A stretch of 64,000 nucleotides of DNA from Aminobacter anthyllidis (GTDB lineage: Bacteria > Pseudomonadota > Alphaproteobacteria > Rhizobiales > Rhizobiaceae): NCBI RefSeq assembly GCF_018555685.1, contig NZ_JAFLWW010000012.1, positions 124,001 through 188,000 on the forward strand, written 5' to 3'. How positions within the stretch are numbered: the stretch's first letter is position 1; every line of letters begins with the position of its first letter. This document shows positions 37,378 to 45,707 of the stretch, piece by piece. The position numbers and the translations under genes are program-made. The notes beneath the pieces were generated by a model. It worked only from the letters and a program-made list of their open reading frames with translations, had not been told where the DNA came from and did not search any database.

Positions 37378-38109
37378 TCAGCGGTAGCCGGCTGCATCGT
37401 CATAGGTCTTGAAATCGACCAGTGTTCCCAGCATTTGCAGATAGGCGACGAGGGCATCCATCTCGGTCACCTGCTGCGGATTGCCGTCCAGATCACCGAC
37501 TTCGGCTTTCGGATAGCGTTTCTCGACGCCGGAGGCATCGGCATTCGGGTCGGCCTGGACCATCAGATCGGCATTGGCGTGCGCGATCATCTCATCGGAG
37601 TACGGGACGCCAACACGCGCGTTCGCAACCAGATGCGTCGAGAAGTCCTTCACCTCGATCGGCGCGTCCTTCAGGAAGGCATAGCGAGGCATGATAGATT
37701 CCGGCACCACCGAACGTGGATCCATAAGGTGCTGAACGTGCCATTCGTTGGAATAGCGGTTGCCGACTCGAGCAAGGTCAGGGCCGGTGCGCTTCGAGCC
37801 CCACTGGAAGGGGTGGTCGTACATGGACTCGGCGGCCAGGCTGTAGTGGCCGTAGCGCTCGACCTCGTCCCGGAAAGGCCTGATCATCTGGCTGTGGCAG
37901 AGGTAGCAGCCCTCGCGCACATAGATGTTGCGTCCGGCGAGTTCCAGTGGCGAGTAGGGCCGCATGCCTTCGACTTTCTCGATCGTGTTGTCGAGATAGA
38001 AAAGCGGCGCAATCTCGACGATGCCGCCGACGGTCACGACAAGAAGAGAGCCAACGAGAAGAAGCGTGGCGTTCTTCTCGATGATCGCGTGTTTGTCCAT
38101 CAAGCCCAT
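37378..38109 (-). CDS. fixO: FixO/CcoO, mono-haem c subunit of cbb3 oxidase
   Basis: A 243-residue subunit starting at ATG 38109 ([20 protein letters not shown]). One membrane anchor and a haem c site CYLCH in [19 protein letters not shown]; the axial methionine is probably in [13 protein letters not shown]. It hands electrons from FixP to FixN. Gaps of 11 and 10 bases to fixN and fixQ show one operon. Confidence 0.95.
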   Translation of the reverse strand: MGLMDKHAIIEKNATLLLVGSLLVVTVGGIVEIAPLFYLDNTIEKVEGMRPYSPLELAGRNIYVREGCYLCHSQMIRPFRDEVERYGHYSLAAESMYDHPFQWGSKRTGPDLARVGNRYSNEWHVQHLMDPRSVVPESIMPRYAFLKDAPIEVKDFSTHLVANARVGVPYSDEMIAHANADLMVQADPNADASGVEKRYPKAEVGDLDGNPQQVTEMDALVAYLQMLGTLVDFKTYDDAAGYR

Positions 38110-38120
38110 TGTCTGGCTCC

Positions 38121-39731
38121 CTATTCGGCAGGCCGGAGGGCGGGCTCGGAACCTGGCATTGGTTGCTCTTCGCGCTGGTGGCCAAGAATGGTCATGGTCA
38201 CGTTCCAGGCCATGAGCAGGGCGCCGGTGAGGTACATCGCACCGCCGATGGCACGCATGACGTAGAAGGGATGCATGGCGGCGACGGTTTCGGCGAAGGA
38301 GTAGACGAGGAAACCCTGCTCGTCGTACTCGCGCCACATCAGGCCCTGCATGATGCCGGAAACCCACATCACCGCGGCGTAGACGACGATTCCGAGCGTC
38401 GCCAGCCAGAAGTGCCAGGTGACGAGCCGCAGCGAATAGAGACGTTCACGGTTCCACAGTTTCGGCACCATGTAGTAGATTGCGCCGAACGAGATCATGC
38501 CAACCCAGCCGAGCGCGCCGGAATGGACATGGCCGATGGTCCAGTCCGTGTAGTGCGACAGCGAATTGACCGTTCTGATCGACATAATCGGACCTTCGAA
38601 GGTCGACATGCCGTAGAAGGCGACTGCCATCACCATCATGCGGATGATCGGATCGGTGCGCAGCTTGTCCCAGGCGCCAGACAGCGTCATCAGGCCATTG
38701 ATCATACCGCCCCATGACGGCATCCACAGCATGATCGAGAACGCCATGCCGAGCGTCTGCGCCCAGTCGGGTAAGGCGGTGTAATGCAGGTGGTGCGGGC
38801 CGGCCCAGATGTAGAGAAAGATGATCGCCCAGAAGTGGACGATCGACAGGCGGTAGGAATAGACCGGCCGGTTCGCCTGCTTGGGCACGAAATAATACAT
38901 CATGCCGAGGAACCCGGCGGTGAGGAAGAAACCGACGGCGTTGTGGCCATACCACCATTGCGTCAAGGCGTCCTGGACGCCGGAGAAGGCGGAGTAGCTC
39001 TTCGAGCCGAGGAAGGAGGCCGGCATCGACAGATTGTTGACCACATGCAGCATCGCGATTGTCACGATGAAGGACAGGTAGAACCAGTTGGCGACGTAGA
39101 TATGCGGTTCCTTGCGCTTCAGGATCGTGCCGAGGAACAGGATGAGATAGGCGACCCAGACGATGGTCAGCCAGAGATCCACATACCATTCGGGTTCGGC
39201 GTATTCGCGGGCTTCGGTGATGCCGAGCAGGTAGCCGGTCGCGGCCATGACGATGAACAGCTGGTAACCCCAGAACACAAACCAGGCAAGTTTGCCGCCA
39301 AACAGCCGGGCGCGGCACGTGCGCTGCACGACATAGAGAGACGTGCAAAGCAAAGCGTTGCCGCCGAAGGCGAAGACGACGCCGGATGTGTGCAGCGGCC
39401 GCAAACGGCCGAAGTTGAACCAGGGCTGGATGTTGAGATCGGGGTACGCGAGCTGCAGCGCAATGACCACACCGACCAGCATGCCGACGACGCCCCAGAA
39501 TACCGTTGCAATGGCTCCGTAGCGGATCGGGCCATCCATGTAGGCGGAGGTGTCGATCGGAGCCGCCGGCTTGAAATCTGTGTTGCGCAGCAGGATCGCG
39601 GTAAAGCCAGCCACGGCGAAGAACAAAACCCCCATATGCTGGCGAAAAGGTCCTTCTACGCCGAAGCCGGCAGCCACCAGGGCCGCAAAAGCAAACAGGC
39701 TTAGAACGACGATCTCCGTGCCGAATTTCAT
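38121..39731 (-). CDS. fixN: FixN/CcoN, catalytic subunit of cbb3 cytochrome oxidase
   Basis: A 536-residue haem-copper oxidase subunit I with about 12 membrane helices. ATG 39731 ([12 protein letters not shown]) follows GGGGA and is preferred to the longer open frame. Conserved histidine ligand regions are seen in [56 protein letters not shown] and [14 protein letters not shown]. It reduces O2 at nanomolar concentrations and gives the proton motive force for nitrogen-fixing bacteroids. First gene of fixNOQP, with a well-placed anaerobox upstream. Confidence 0.96.
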   Translation of the reverse strand: MKFGTEIVVLSLFAFAALVAAGFGVEGPFRQHMGVLFFAVAGFTAILLRNTDFKPAAPIDTSAYMDGPIRYGAIATVFWGVVGMLVGVVIALQLAYPDLNIQPWFNFGRLRPLHTSGVVFAFGGNALLCTSLYVVQRTCRARLFGGKLAWFVFWGYQLFIVMAATGYLLGITEAREYAEPEWYVDLWLTIVWVAYLILFLGTILKRKEPHIYVANWFYLSFIVTIAMLHVVNNLSMPASFLGSKSYSAFSGVQDALTQWWYGHNAVGFFLTAGFLGMMYYFVPKQANRPVYSYRLSIVHFWAIIFLYIWAGPHHLHYTALPDWAQTLGMAFSIMLWMPSWGGMINGLMTLSGAWDKLRTDPIIRMMVMAVAFYGMSTFEGPIMSIRTVNSLSHYTDWTIGHVHSGALGWVGMISFGAIYYMVPKLWNRERLYSLRLVTWHFWLATLGIVVYAAVMWVSGIMQGLMWREYDEQGFLVYSFAETVAAMHPFYVMRAIGGAMYLTGALLMAWNVTMTILGHQREEQPMPGSEPALRPAE

Positions 39732-39810
39732 GACATGTCCCCGACCAGGATTCCAATGCGCGGACGCCAAATCCGCGGTGCATTAATTCCGTAGTTGCCG
39801 CCTGCTCGCC

Positions 39811-39824
39811 CTGATCCATGTCAG
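39811..39824 (-). promoter_or_regulatory. Anaerobox-like site (FnrN/FixK) for fixN
   Basis: On the minus strand CTGACATGGATCAG has the core TGAY-N4-RTCA, with C and G at the outermost positions in place of T and A. Its centre is about 32 bases upstream of an ATTAAT -10-like element (39784-39789), which corresponds to the -41.5 class II position. ATG of fixN is 80 bases downstream. FnrN is encoded nearby. The divergent hemerythrin-like gene could share it. Confidence 0.6.
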
Positions 39825-39881
39825 AGCCGCACGATTTTGCTTCGGGCAGCATCGAGTTCGGTGCAATCAGAAGGTGGCGAT

Positions 39882-40400
39882 TTGAACAAGGAAACGCAGC
39901 ACGGGCCAACCCGCTCATGGACAAGTGCGGCTTTCTCGCGCCAGGCCGGCACAGAGGCGATTCCGGGCGAGGTCATGAAGCTTGCCCATCGGGAAAAGCT
40001 GGAGCTCTGCTTCTCGCTGGAAAGCATTGCCGATGCACTGCCGAACGTCGACCGCCTCAAATGTCTTGGAACGGCCAAGAAGATCGTTCCGCTGCTCCGT
40101 GACATTCATGGGTTTGAGGAGAGGGTGATTTTCCCTGCGTATGAGGCGCACTTGACTCCGGCCGAGGCCAAACTTGCCTCTACCAGCCGGTTGCGCATCG
40201 AGCACCTTGAGGATCAATGCTTCGCTGGCGAGGTGGCCGAAACGCTCCTAGCGATCGGTCATGGTGATCCGATAGAGAGCGCGGAAGCTGTCGGATTCAT
40301 GCTACGCGGCTTCTTCGAAGGCTTGCGGCGACACATCGCTTTCGAACGCGAGCATGTCCTGCCGCGGATCGTAATAAGCGACGAAGGCCCCGACGCTTAG
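39882..40400 (+). CDS. Hemerythrin-like HHE-domain protein
   Basis: A cytoplasmic protein of about 172 residues if it starts at TTG 39882, which follows AAGGTGG by a suitable spacer; ATG 39975 would give 141. Histidines and glutamates spaced along four predicted helices fit an HHE iron-binding bundle: KLAHREKLELCFSL, VPLLRDIHGFEERVIFPAYE, RLRIEHLEDQCFAGE and LRRHIAFEREHVLPRI. Such proteins bind O2, NO or iron. Divergent from fixN and convergent with fnrN, so a role in oxygen or NO handling in the microaerobic regulon is likely. Confidence 0.65.
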   Translation: MNKETQHGPTRSWTSAAFSRQAGTEAIPGEVMKLAHREKLELCFSLESIADALPNVDRLKCLGTAKKIVPLLRDIHGFEERVIFPAYEAHLTPAEAKLASTSRLRIEHLEDQCFAGEVAETLLAIGHGDPIESAEAVGFMLRGFFEGLRRHIAFEREHVLPRIVISDEGPDA

Positions 40401-40403
40401 GTC

Positions 40404-41159
40404 TCATTCAAAGGCCGGTTGCCGCGCGCCTCGGCCGCCGCAGCGCTGCTCCAGCCGGCTCATGCTGTCGACCGTTACATGGCGTTTGTTCTCGATCCGG
40501 ATCACGCCGTCAGCCCGCAATCGCGTAAGCTGGCGGCTCACGGTCTCGTTCGTCAGTCCAAGGAAATCAGAGATGTCGGCACGTGTCAGCGGCAGATCGA
40601 AGCATGCCGACCCAGCCGCCGGGTCGATACTGGAATCCATATTCCGGGCGATCATGAGGAGAAAGCTCGCCACCTTCTCCGGTGCGGTCTTGCGCCCGAG
40701 AGTCACCATCCATTCAAGTGCCTCGTCGAGTTCGTCCAGCGTCTGCTTGAGCAGGCGATGCTCGAGTCCCGGTGATTCCTTCATTATCCGTTCAACGGCC
40801 GCCTTCGGAAACGAGCACAGCGAGACGGAGGTTGCCGCTTCCACATTGATCGTGCTTTTCACCTTGAAGGGCCGTCCCAGAAAATCCGGTGCGAACCGAA
40901 GACCGACAATCTGCTGGCGGCCGTCCGAAAGGCACTTCGTCAGCTTCACAACGCCTGAAAGCAAGTTTGAATAGCTGTCGACGGCCTCGGCGTCGGCGAT
41001 CAGTTCGACCCCCGGCTCGAGCTTGTGCCGCGACGAAGTTTTGGCGAGCCCAACCAAATGGTTTGGATCGAGCGCACCGCAGACGCCGCGATGTCGTGCT
41101 GCGCAAGACAGGCAAAGAACGGGAATGCCGGAACTGTGAATGTCTTGCCGTACTGTCAT
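40404..41159 (-). CDS. fnrN: FnrN-type oxygen-responsive Crp/Fnr regulator
   Basis: A 251-residue regulator. Near the N terminus CLSCAARHRGVC provides three cysteines and a fourth lies at about residue 112 (SVSLCSFPKA), so a [4Fe-4S] cluster that senses oxygen directly is likely; this separates FnrN from cluster-less FixK. The C-terminal HTH reads TRADISDFLGLTNETVSRQL, with the recognition helix ETVSRQ typical of FNR. It should activate fixNOQP, fixGHIS and hemN at low oxygen and perhaps itself. The anaerobox-like site at 41245 lies upstream of it and of hemN. Confidence 0.92.
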   Translation of the reverse strand: MTVRQDIHSSGIPVLCLSCAARHRGVCGALDPNHLVGLAKTSSRHKLEPGVELIADAEAVDSYSNLLSGVVKLTKCLSDGRQQIVGLRFAPDFLGRPFKVKSTINVEAATSVSLCSFPKAAVERIMKESPGLEHRLLKQTLDELDEALEWMVTLGRKTAPEKVASFLLMIARNMDSSIDPAAGSACFDLPLTRADISDFLGLTNETVSRQLTRLRADGVIRIENKRHVTVDSMSRLEQRCGGRGARQPAFE

Positions 41160-41244
41160 TACGCTCGCGCTACCGATCCCAAGTTTCGGCAGGATAGCAA
41201 GCGATGGCAGAGAAATCCTTGCGGCAGTTTGTCCGTGCTGGAGG

Positions 41245-41258
41245 CTGACCGAAATCAG
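41245..41258. promoter_or_regulatory. Anaerobox-like site between fnrN and hemN
   Basis: CTGACCGAAATCAG has the same CTGA-N6-TCAG form as the fixN site, 59 bases before the hemN start and 86 bases before fnrN. No perfect -10 box lies at the usual distance. Same deviation from TTGA/TCAA in both sites suggests a preference of this FnrN. Confidence 0.5.
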
Positions 41259-41316
41259 GGCTTTGGCTCTTCGACGCGTCCAGACTTCCGGCGAGGCAAA
41301 AACGGCGGACCACCAA

Positions 41317-42666
41317 ATGAGACCGGAATTAGCTGCCAGGCTTGGCGAGAACGTCCCGCGTTATACCAGTTACCCGACCGCGCCGCATTTCCATCCTGGC
41401 GTCGACGCTGATGTCTATCGAAGCTGGTTGAAGGCGCTCGAAAGCGGTGACGAGGTCTCGCTCTACCTGCACATCCCTTATTGCGACCGGCTGTGCTGGT
41501 TCTGTGCGTGCCATACAAAGCAGACCCGCCGCTACGAGCCGGTGGCTTCGTATCTCCGCTCGCTTCACGCGGAGATCGCGACTGTCGCCGGTCTTGTCGG
41601 CGGCAAGGCCCATGTCCGCGCCGTGCATTTCGGCGGCGGCTCGCCGACCATGCTGAAGCCCGAGGATATGATAGCCTTGGGAACTGTCCTGCGGGATAGC
41701 TTCGATTTTCTTGCCGATGCGAAGATCAGCGTCGAAATCGAACCCAACGACATGGACGAAGCCCGCCTTGATACACTTGCCGAGATCGGCATGGCGCGGG
41801 CGAGCCTCGGCGTTCAGGATTTCGATCCGAAGGTGCAGAAGGCGATCAACCGCGAGCAGAGCTTTTTGCAGACCAAGGCGGTTGTCGACGGCATTCGCTC
41901 TCGCGGCGTAGGGTCCGTGAACCTCGATTTGCTTTACGGCCTGCCGCATCAGACCAGGGAGAGCGTCTGTTCCACCGTGGCGCAGGCGCTGACTCTGGAG
42001 CCGGACCGGATGGCGCTGTTCGGCTACGCGCATGTGCCCTGGTTCAAGAAGCATCAGACTATGATCGACGAGGCATGGTTGCCGGGTCCGGCCGAACGGT
42101 TCGCTCAGTGGCAAATTGCCGCCCGTCTGATCATGGGCGCCGGATACGAGGCGATTGGAATAGACCATTTCGCCAAGCCGGATGATGCGCTTGCAGTCTC
42201 GGCTCGCGCGGGAACAATCCGCCGCAATTTCCAGGGCTACACCGAGGATCGCTGCGAAACACTGATCGGGCTCGGGCCGTCATCGATCAGCCGGTTTCGA
42301 CAGGGCTATTCGCAGAACATGCCGTCGACAGCCGAATATGGACGCATGGTCGAGGGGGGACATCTGGCCACGGTCCGCGGCATCGCGTTTTCCGAAGATG
42401 ACCGTGTTCGCGGCTGGATCATCGAGCGCTTGATGTGCGATTTCGGCTTTTCAGCAGCCGATCTGGTGGAACGCTTCGGGGAAGCCGGACAAAAGCTTCT
42501 TTTCCAAGCAAGCTCCATCGCCATTGGCGACCCTGCTCGACCGCTTGAACTCCAAGGTGACAGTTATGTCGTATCGGCGGAAAGTCGTCCCTTTGTAAGG
42601 AGCATTGCAGCGAAGTTCGACAAATATTTCGAAAGTGGAACGGCCAGGCACTCAGTGGCAGTCTGA
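41317..42666 (+). CDS. hemN: Oxygen-independent coproporphyrinogen III dehydrogenase HemN
   Basis: A 449-residue radical SAM enzyme from ATG 41317 (MRPELAARLGENVPRYTSYP). The cluster motif is YCDRLCWFCACH (CxxxCxxC), followed by the HemN marks HFGGGSPTML and EIEPNDMDEARLDTL. It makes protoporphyrinogen IX without oxygen and so supplies haem to cbb3 oxidase at low O2. An upstream extension of the frame is not supported. It is followed by a hairpin that spans the stop codon. A second HemN-like gene lies at 45.7 kb. Confidence 0.94.
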   Translation: MRPELAARLGENVPRYTSYPTAPHFHPGVDADVYRSWLKALESGDEVSLYLHIPYCDRLCWFCACHTKQTRRYEPVASYLRSLHAEIATVAGLVGGKAHVRAVHFGGGSPTMLKPEDMIALGTVLRDSFDFLADAKISVEIEPNDMDEARLDTLAEIGMARASLGVQDFDPKVQKAINREQSFLQTKAVVDGIRSRGVGSVNLDLLYGLPHQTRESVCSTVAQALTLEPDRMALFGYAHVPWFKKHQTMIDEAWLPGPAERFAQWQIAARLIMGAGYEAIGIDHFAKPDDALAVSARAGTIRRNFQGYTEDRCETLIGLGPSSISRFRQGYSQNMPSTAEYGRMVEGGHLATVRGIAFSEDDRVRGWIIERLMCDFGFSAADLVERFGEAGQKLLFQASSIAIGDPARPLELQGDSYVVSAESRPFVRSIAAKFDKYFESGTARHSVAV

Positions 42667-42671
42667 GTGCC
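42647..42671 (+). terminator. Hairpin across the hemN stop codon
   Basis: GGCACTCAG (42647-42655) pairs with CTGAGTGCC (42663-42671) around seven bases, nine pairs in all. The TGA stop lies in the right arm. No U-run follows; probable transcript end. Confidence 0.6.
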
Positions 42672-43203
42672 ACAGACGAACGTCACCGTCTTCAGTCGAT
42701 CGCGAACCTCCTCAAAATCGCCGAAACCAGCAGCTAACAATTCGATAGTGCATATGGCGCCACTTTACGATGCTGTGACGACGCGGGTATTTCCCAAAGG
42801 GGGTCGCATGGCAGAGGGCTGGGACCCGCCGGAACCCTGCAGGCAGGGCTCCACTTCGTATCCGCCCAAGCAGGTTGGATTGTTTGGCCCAGTCTTTCAC
42901 TGAATGTCAGCGACGCACCCCATTGCGGCTTCCGCTACTCAGCGCTGCGGCTCTTGAATGCCCCTTTGAGATGAGCTCATTCTGAGTAACAACCGAACGG
43001 CGTTCCCACGTGTCTGAAACCATGCATCAGTGCGGCTAGCACGCCCTGCGCCTGTTCGCGGTTTCCGGGCCGCCCAGGCACTTACTTGACCTCCAGCTGC
43101 TCGAAGTTCGCGCACAGGCCTTACATGACGGATCGGTAGGCCGCGACCGCCGGGAAATTAGGCACCCGGGCGGCTGCGCCAATTGACCAACTTTATGCTT
43201 CGA
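42672..43203. other. Region between hemN and the conjugation remnants
   Basis: About 530 bases with no gene I can support; frames on either strand are short and unlike known families. GGATTGTTTGG at 42869 recalls part of a reversed nod box, but the rest does not fit. Confidence 0.4.
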
Positions 43204-43474
43204 TTACTCGGAATCTGAACCTGACACGCGTCGCGATTTCTCTGACATGCCGGCGGCAGGCAAGCTTTCCTTTCTGGCCTTGGCAAACGCTCTGTCACCT
43301 TCCAGAAACCCTGCCAGCATGAAAGGTATGAGTTCCGCTACCGTTTCAGACTCGCCATAGGTCTGGCGGTAAAGCGCCGCATAGTCCTTGTGCTTGGTTC
43401 AGGTCCGCGCTAACGGGGATGGTCATCTTCGAAGGTGTCCGGTCTGGAAGCTTTCCAAGTTTCAGATCTGCCAT
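43204..43474 (-). pseudogene. DUF2274-type protein, frameshifted
   Basis: From ATG 43474, preceded by AGGAG, the frame reads MADLKLGKLPDRTPSKMTIP then VSADLN. One extra C near 43398 shifts the frame; after correcting it the product continues DYAALYRQTYGESETVAELI, PFMLAGFLEGDRAFAKARK to a TAA at 43204. This is the small DUF2274 protein that usually follows trbI in rhizobial conjugation operons, and here the trbI remnant ends 13 bases upstream. Confidence 0.78.
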
Positions 43475-43486
43475 GATTACTCCTGT

Positions 43487-43900
43487 TCAAGTCGGGTATG
43501 GGCGCAGCACAAGATCCTTGTGTACAATCACGCGTAGGGGCCAACCGGGGCGGACGATAATGGTGGGTTGAATATTCAGGTTCTTTTCGGTGATGCGCTG
43601 GCCGGCTTGACTGATGTTTTGCTGAGTGGATTCCCGGATCGCCTTAACTAGGTCGCTTTCGTTTTTCCCAAAGCTCAACTCGGTACCAACGCCCAGTAGC
43701 GTCGCTAGAGCAACTCTCTTGATCAGCTGCCAGGTGTGAAAATCGACCTTGTCCTCAAGCCCGGCATAGCCGGCAGTATCCGTCGCTGGCAGATTGTCGA
43801 TTTCGATCGAGGAACCGTCGGGCAGGATTATTCGCTGCCAGACCAGCAATGCGCGCCTCTGCCCAAAAGCACGTGGTCGGGGAGCTGGCGGGGGCGTGCG
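43487..43900 (-). pseudogene. trbI: TrbI C-terminal fragment
   Basis: The frame reads FGQRRALLVWQRIILPDGSS, then DNLPATDTAGYAGLEDKVDF, TWQLIKRVALATLLGVGTEL and VRPGWPLRVIVHKDLVLRPY. This is the C-terminal, pore-forming half of TrbI, the VirB10 homologue of conjugal T4SS. The N-terminal anchor and the proline-rich part are missing; upstream the frame dissolves into PPPAPRPRA without a start. With the DUF2274 remnant it marks a lost trb operon separate from the VirB system at the end of the window. Confidence 0.85.
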
Positions 43901-44060
43901 GGCAAGCCGCTGAGGAAATTCTGAACATCGAGTCCGGTCTGAGGTACAACAAGCCTATCGAGATCGGATCGCGAGGTAGCCCTGCCCGCCATGGAAATTC
44001 CTCAGGCGAGTACCGACATATTGGGCGCTGCCTTATATGGAAGGCGCCTTCCCGTTGCCT

Positions 44061-44360
44061 CTATCGCAGATAAGTTACCTTCCGGCCTTCGCGCTGGGTT
44101 TCCCAGCTGGACTGCGTTTCAGTCTCAATTCGCTGTGCTTCTTGTGAGCCAGACACCATCTCTCGGACGGTGAATTGACGACATTCATTGTCCGACAAGC
44201 CCTCGCCGGCGATCTGTTGGGCAGAGGCGGCTATCACCCCGGCCGTGGCACATCCGCGCGCTGCAGAACCTCGATGAGCCGCCGGCTCAAACGCCCAGGC
44301 GGATGCAAAGATCCACAGACGCGTTCCGCCAGCGCTAGTTGCCAAACATATGACCGGCAT
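44061..44360 (-). CDS. Hypothetical small protein, possible lipoprotein
   Basis: A frame of 99 residues. The N-terminal part (MPVICLATSAGGTRLWIFAS) is only weakly signal-like; the C-terminal part with LSDNECRQFTVREMVSGSQE recalls the Cys-containing end of small surface lipoproteins that accompany secretion systems. It overlaps the end of the next frame upstream on the same strand. I do not recognise a family with confidence. Confidence 0.3.
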   Translation of the reverse strand: MPVICLATSAGGTRLWIFASAWAFEPAAHRGSAARGCATAGVIAASAQQIAGEGLSDNECRQFTVREMVSGSQEAQRIETETQSSWETQREGRKVTYLR

Positions 44361-44724
44361 TTCGCAACGCGCCTAGGAAGAGGCCGGCATGGTGAGTGAC
44401 ATCGATTTTGGCCTGCATTGACACCGGCATGCTGGTCCAATTCTCCAACGGTGCAATGAAGCGGGAGAAGGTACCGTCGACGACGCAGTAGCGGCGAATA
44501 AGGCCTTGTCTGTCCAACGCCAGCACACCAATCTGCCCGCCTCGATATCGGATGGCTGCGAGCCGTTGGACCTCGGCGTCATCATCGATCCGCACATCGA
44601 AAAGCAGGTTTCCGCGGCTCCTCGCGGCTATCTCCGCCGCTTTGTCATTGAAGCTCAAGCAGAGTGAGCGGACGCTTTCCACTGCCATCTGCAAAACCAA
44701 CAAATCCAGTTCATTCACGGCCAT
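44335..44724 (-). CDS. Hypothetical protein
   Basis: A frame of 129 residues from ATG 44724 (MAVNELDLLVLQMAVESVRS). The amino acid composition and the alternation of charged and hydrophobic residues look like a real folded protein (GNLLFDVRIDDDAEVQRLAA, IRYRGGQIGVLALDRQGLIR). There is no ribosome-binding site that stands out, and no motif that I can name. It lies among conjugation remnants and may be part of the same element. Confidence 0.4.
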   Translation of the reverse strand: MAVNELDLLVLQMAVESVRSLCLSFNDKAAEIAARSRGNLLFDVRIDDDAEVQRLAAIRYRGGQIGVLALDRQGLIRRYCVVDGTFSRFIAPLENWTSMPVSMQAKIDVTHHAGLFLGALRNAGHMFGN

Positions 44725-44789
44725 GTGGGCAGTTGAGCCAATAAATGGATGATTGCAATGTCGCACACGGCTTGTTCACAGGTGTCGGC

Positions 44790-45115
44790 GACTGATCGTT
44801 CGTGGCTTTCTGTCCGCTGCCGGCGAAGGAATATTTGAAGGACGGCGGGTCCCGTATTTCCTGTCGCGTTGGCAACCGCGGCGGCCACCTGCCGGGCGGC
44901 AGCGGCAGAGATAATGTCATAGACAGGTGGAAGCGTGGGCTTTCTGCCCTTCAATAGTTCCCTGACCCTACAGATTTGCACGCGCGGCCGCAGCTTGCCG
45001 CCCGCCTCAACGGATTCGGCTTCTCTGGCAGCACGTTCCATTGCTGCGGTCGCCTTGTTGAGCGTCGCCAGAACGCCAAGCTTCGTGGCTGGCAAGATCG
45101 CCAACTCGCTCAAGC
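44790..45115 (-). pseudogene. C-terminal tail of a DNA methylase-like protein
   Basis: The frame reads LATLNKATAAMERAAREAES, then LRPRVQICRVRELLKGRKPT and LPPVYDIISAAAA; a further piece, TRQEIRDPPSFKYSFAG, follows in another frame. The order LLTLNE-PM-A, PRIQI-TV-ELL-GKRP-LPP is what I recall from the tails of adenine/cytosine-N4 site-specific methyltransferases of mobile elements. The catalytic domain is not in the window. Low certainty. Confidence 0.35.
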
Positions 45116-45299
45116 TCACGACCTCTATTCGATGGACGGGCACGGCCGTGCATCGCCGCGGCAGGGGACAACATCGTCGTGACCGACCCTCAAGCCCTAT
45201 ATCGTGTCGGCGGGATCGTTCACCAGGAACGGCGAGATCGCCGTGGAGGGCAAGCCCTTCCACATCGTGGCCGTCGGCGGGAGCGGCAAGATCCACGAT

Positions 45300-45690
45300 C
45301 AAGCAGCTGAGAAAGATCACGCATATAGCCACGATCCCGCGGTCCAGCCGATCTACATTTGAGGACGACCAGATCAAGCAGCGCGCCCTGTCGAATTTGG
45401 ATCCGGGATTGGCGGTTGGTCTATCCCTTCCTGACGATGGAACCCTCGATCCAGTCATGGCTTATAAGGCGGAGAGCGGCGACCAGAGCGCAGATGAGTA
45501 CGCGCCTACTACGAGATCGGCTATCGCACCAATTCGAGCGGATCACGATCGATGGCGACACCGTGGCTTTCTTCGAGGGCGGGAAGCCGCTTGAGGCCTG
45601 CTACGCCGGCGACGGCTGTGAAATCCTGACCTCGAAGAAAGGAAACCGCATGGGCGTCAAATTTCGCTTCGGCGTCGCCTTGGCCTCCTC
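45300..45690 (+). pseudogene. zinT: ZinT-like metal-binding lipocalin, multiply frameshifted
   Basis: Three pieces in different frames follow the order of periplasmic ZinT: a His-containing KDHAYSHDPAVQPIY, then FEDDQIKQRALSN, LPDDGTLDPVMAYKAESGDQ and SADEY, and then FERITIDGDTVAFFEGGKPL with GDGCEILTSKKGNRMGVKFR. Intact ZinT carries zinc to the ZnuABC importer. The frameshifts and the loss of the C-terminal end make it inactive. No znu genes are nearby. Confidence 0.75.
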
Positions 45691-45707
45691 ACACTTGGTT
45701 GGCTGAC

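Noticed and set aside
42656-42672. GG-N10-GC match on the minus strand resembling a -24/-12 promoter
   Set aside because: It is formed by the hairpin at the hemN stop codon and would read antisense into hemN; no NifA site nearby on that strand.
42860-42910. GGATTGTTTGG as a reversed nod box
   Set aside because: The ATCCAY and TTTTACC blocks are absent at the required spacing.
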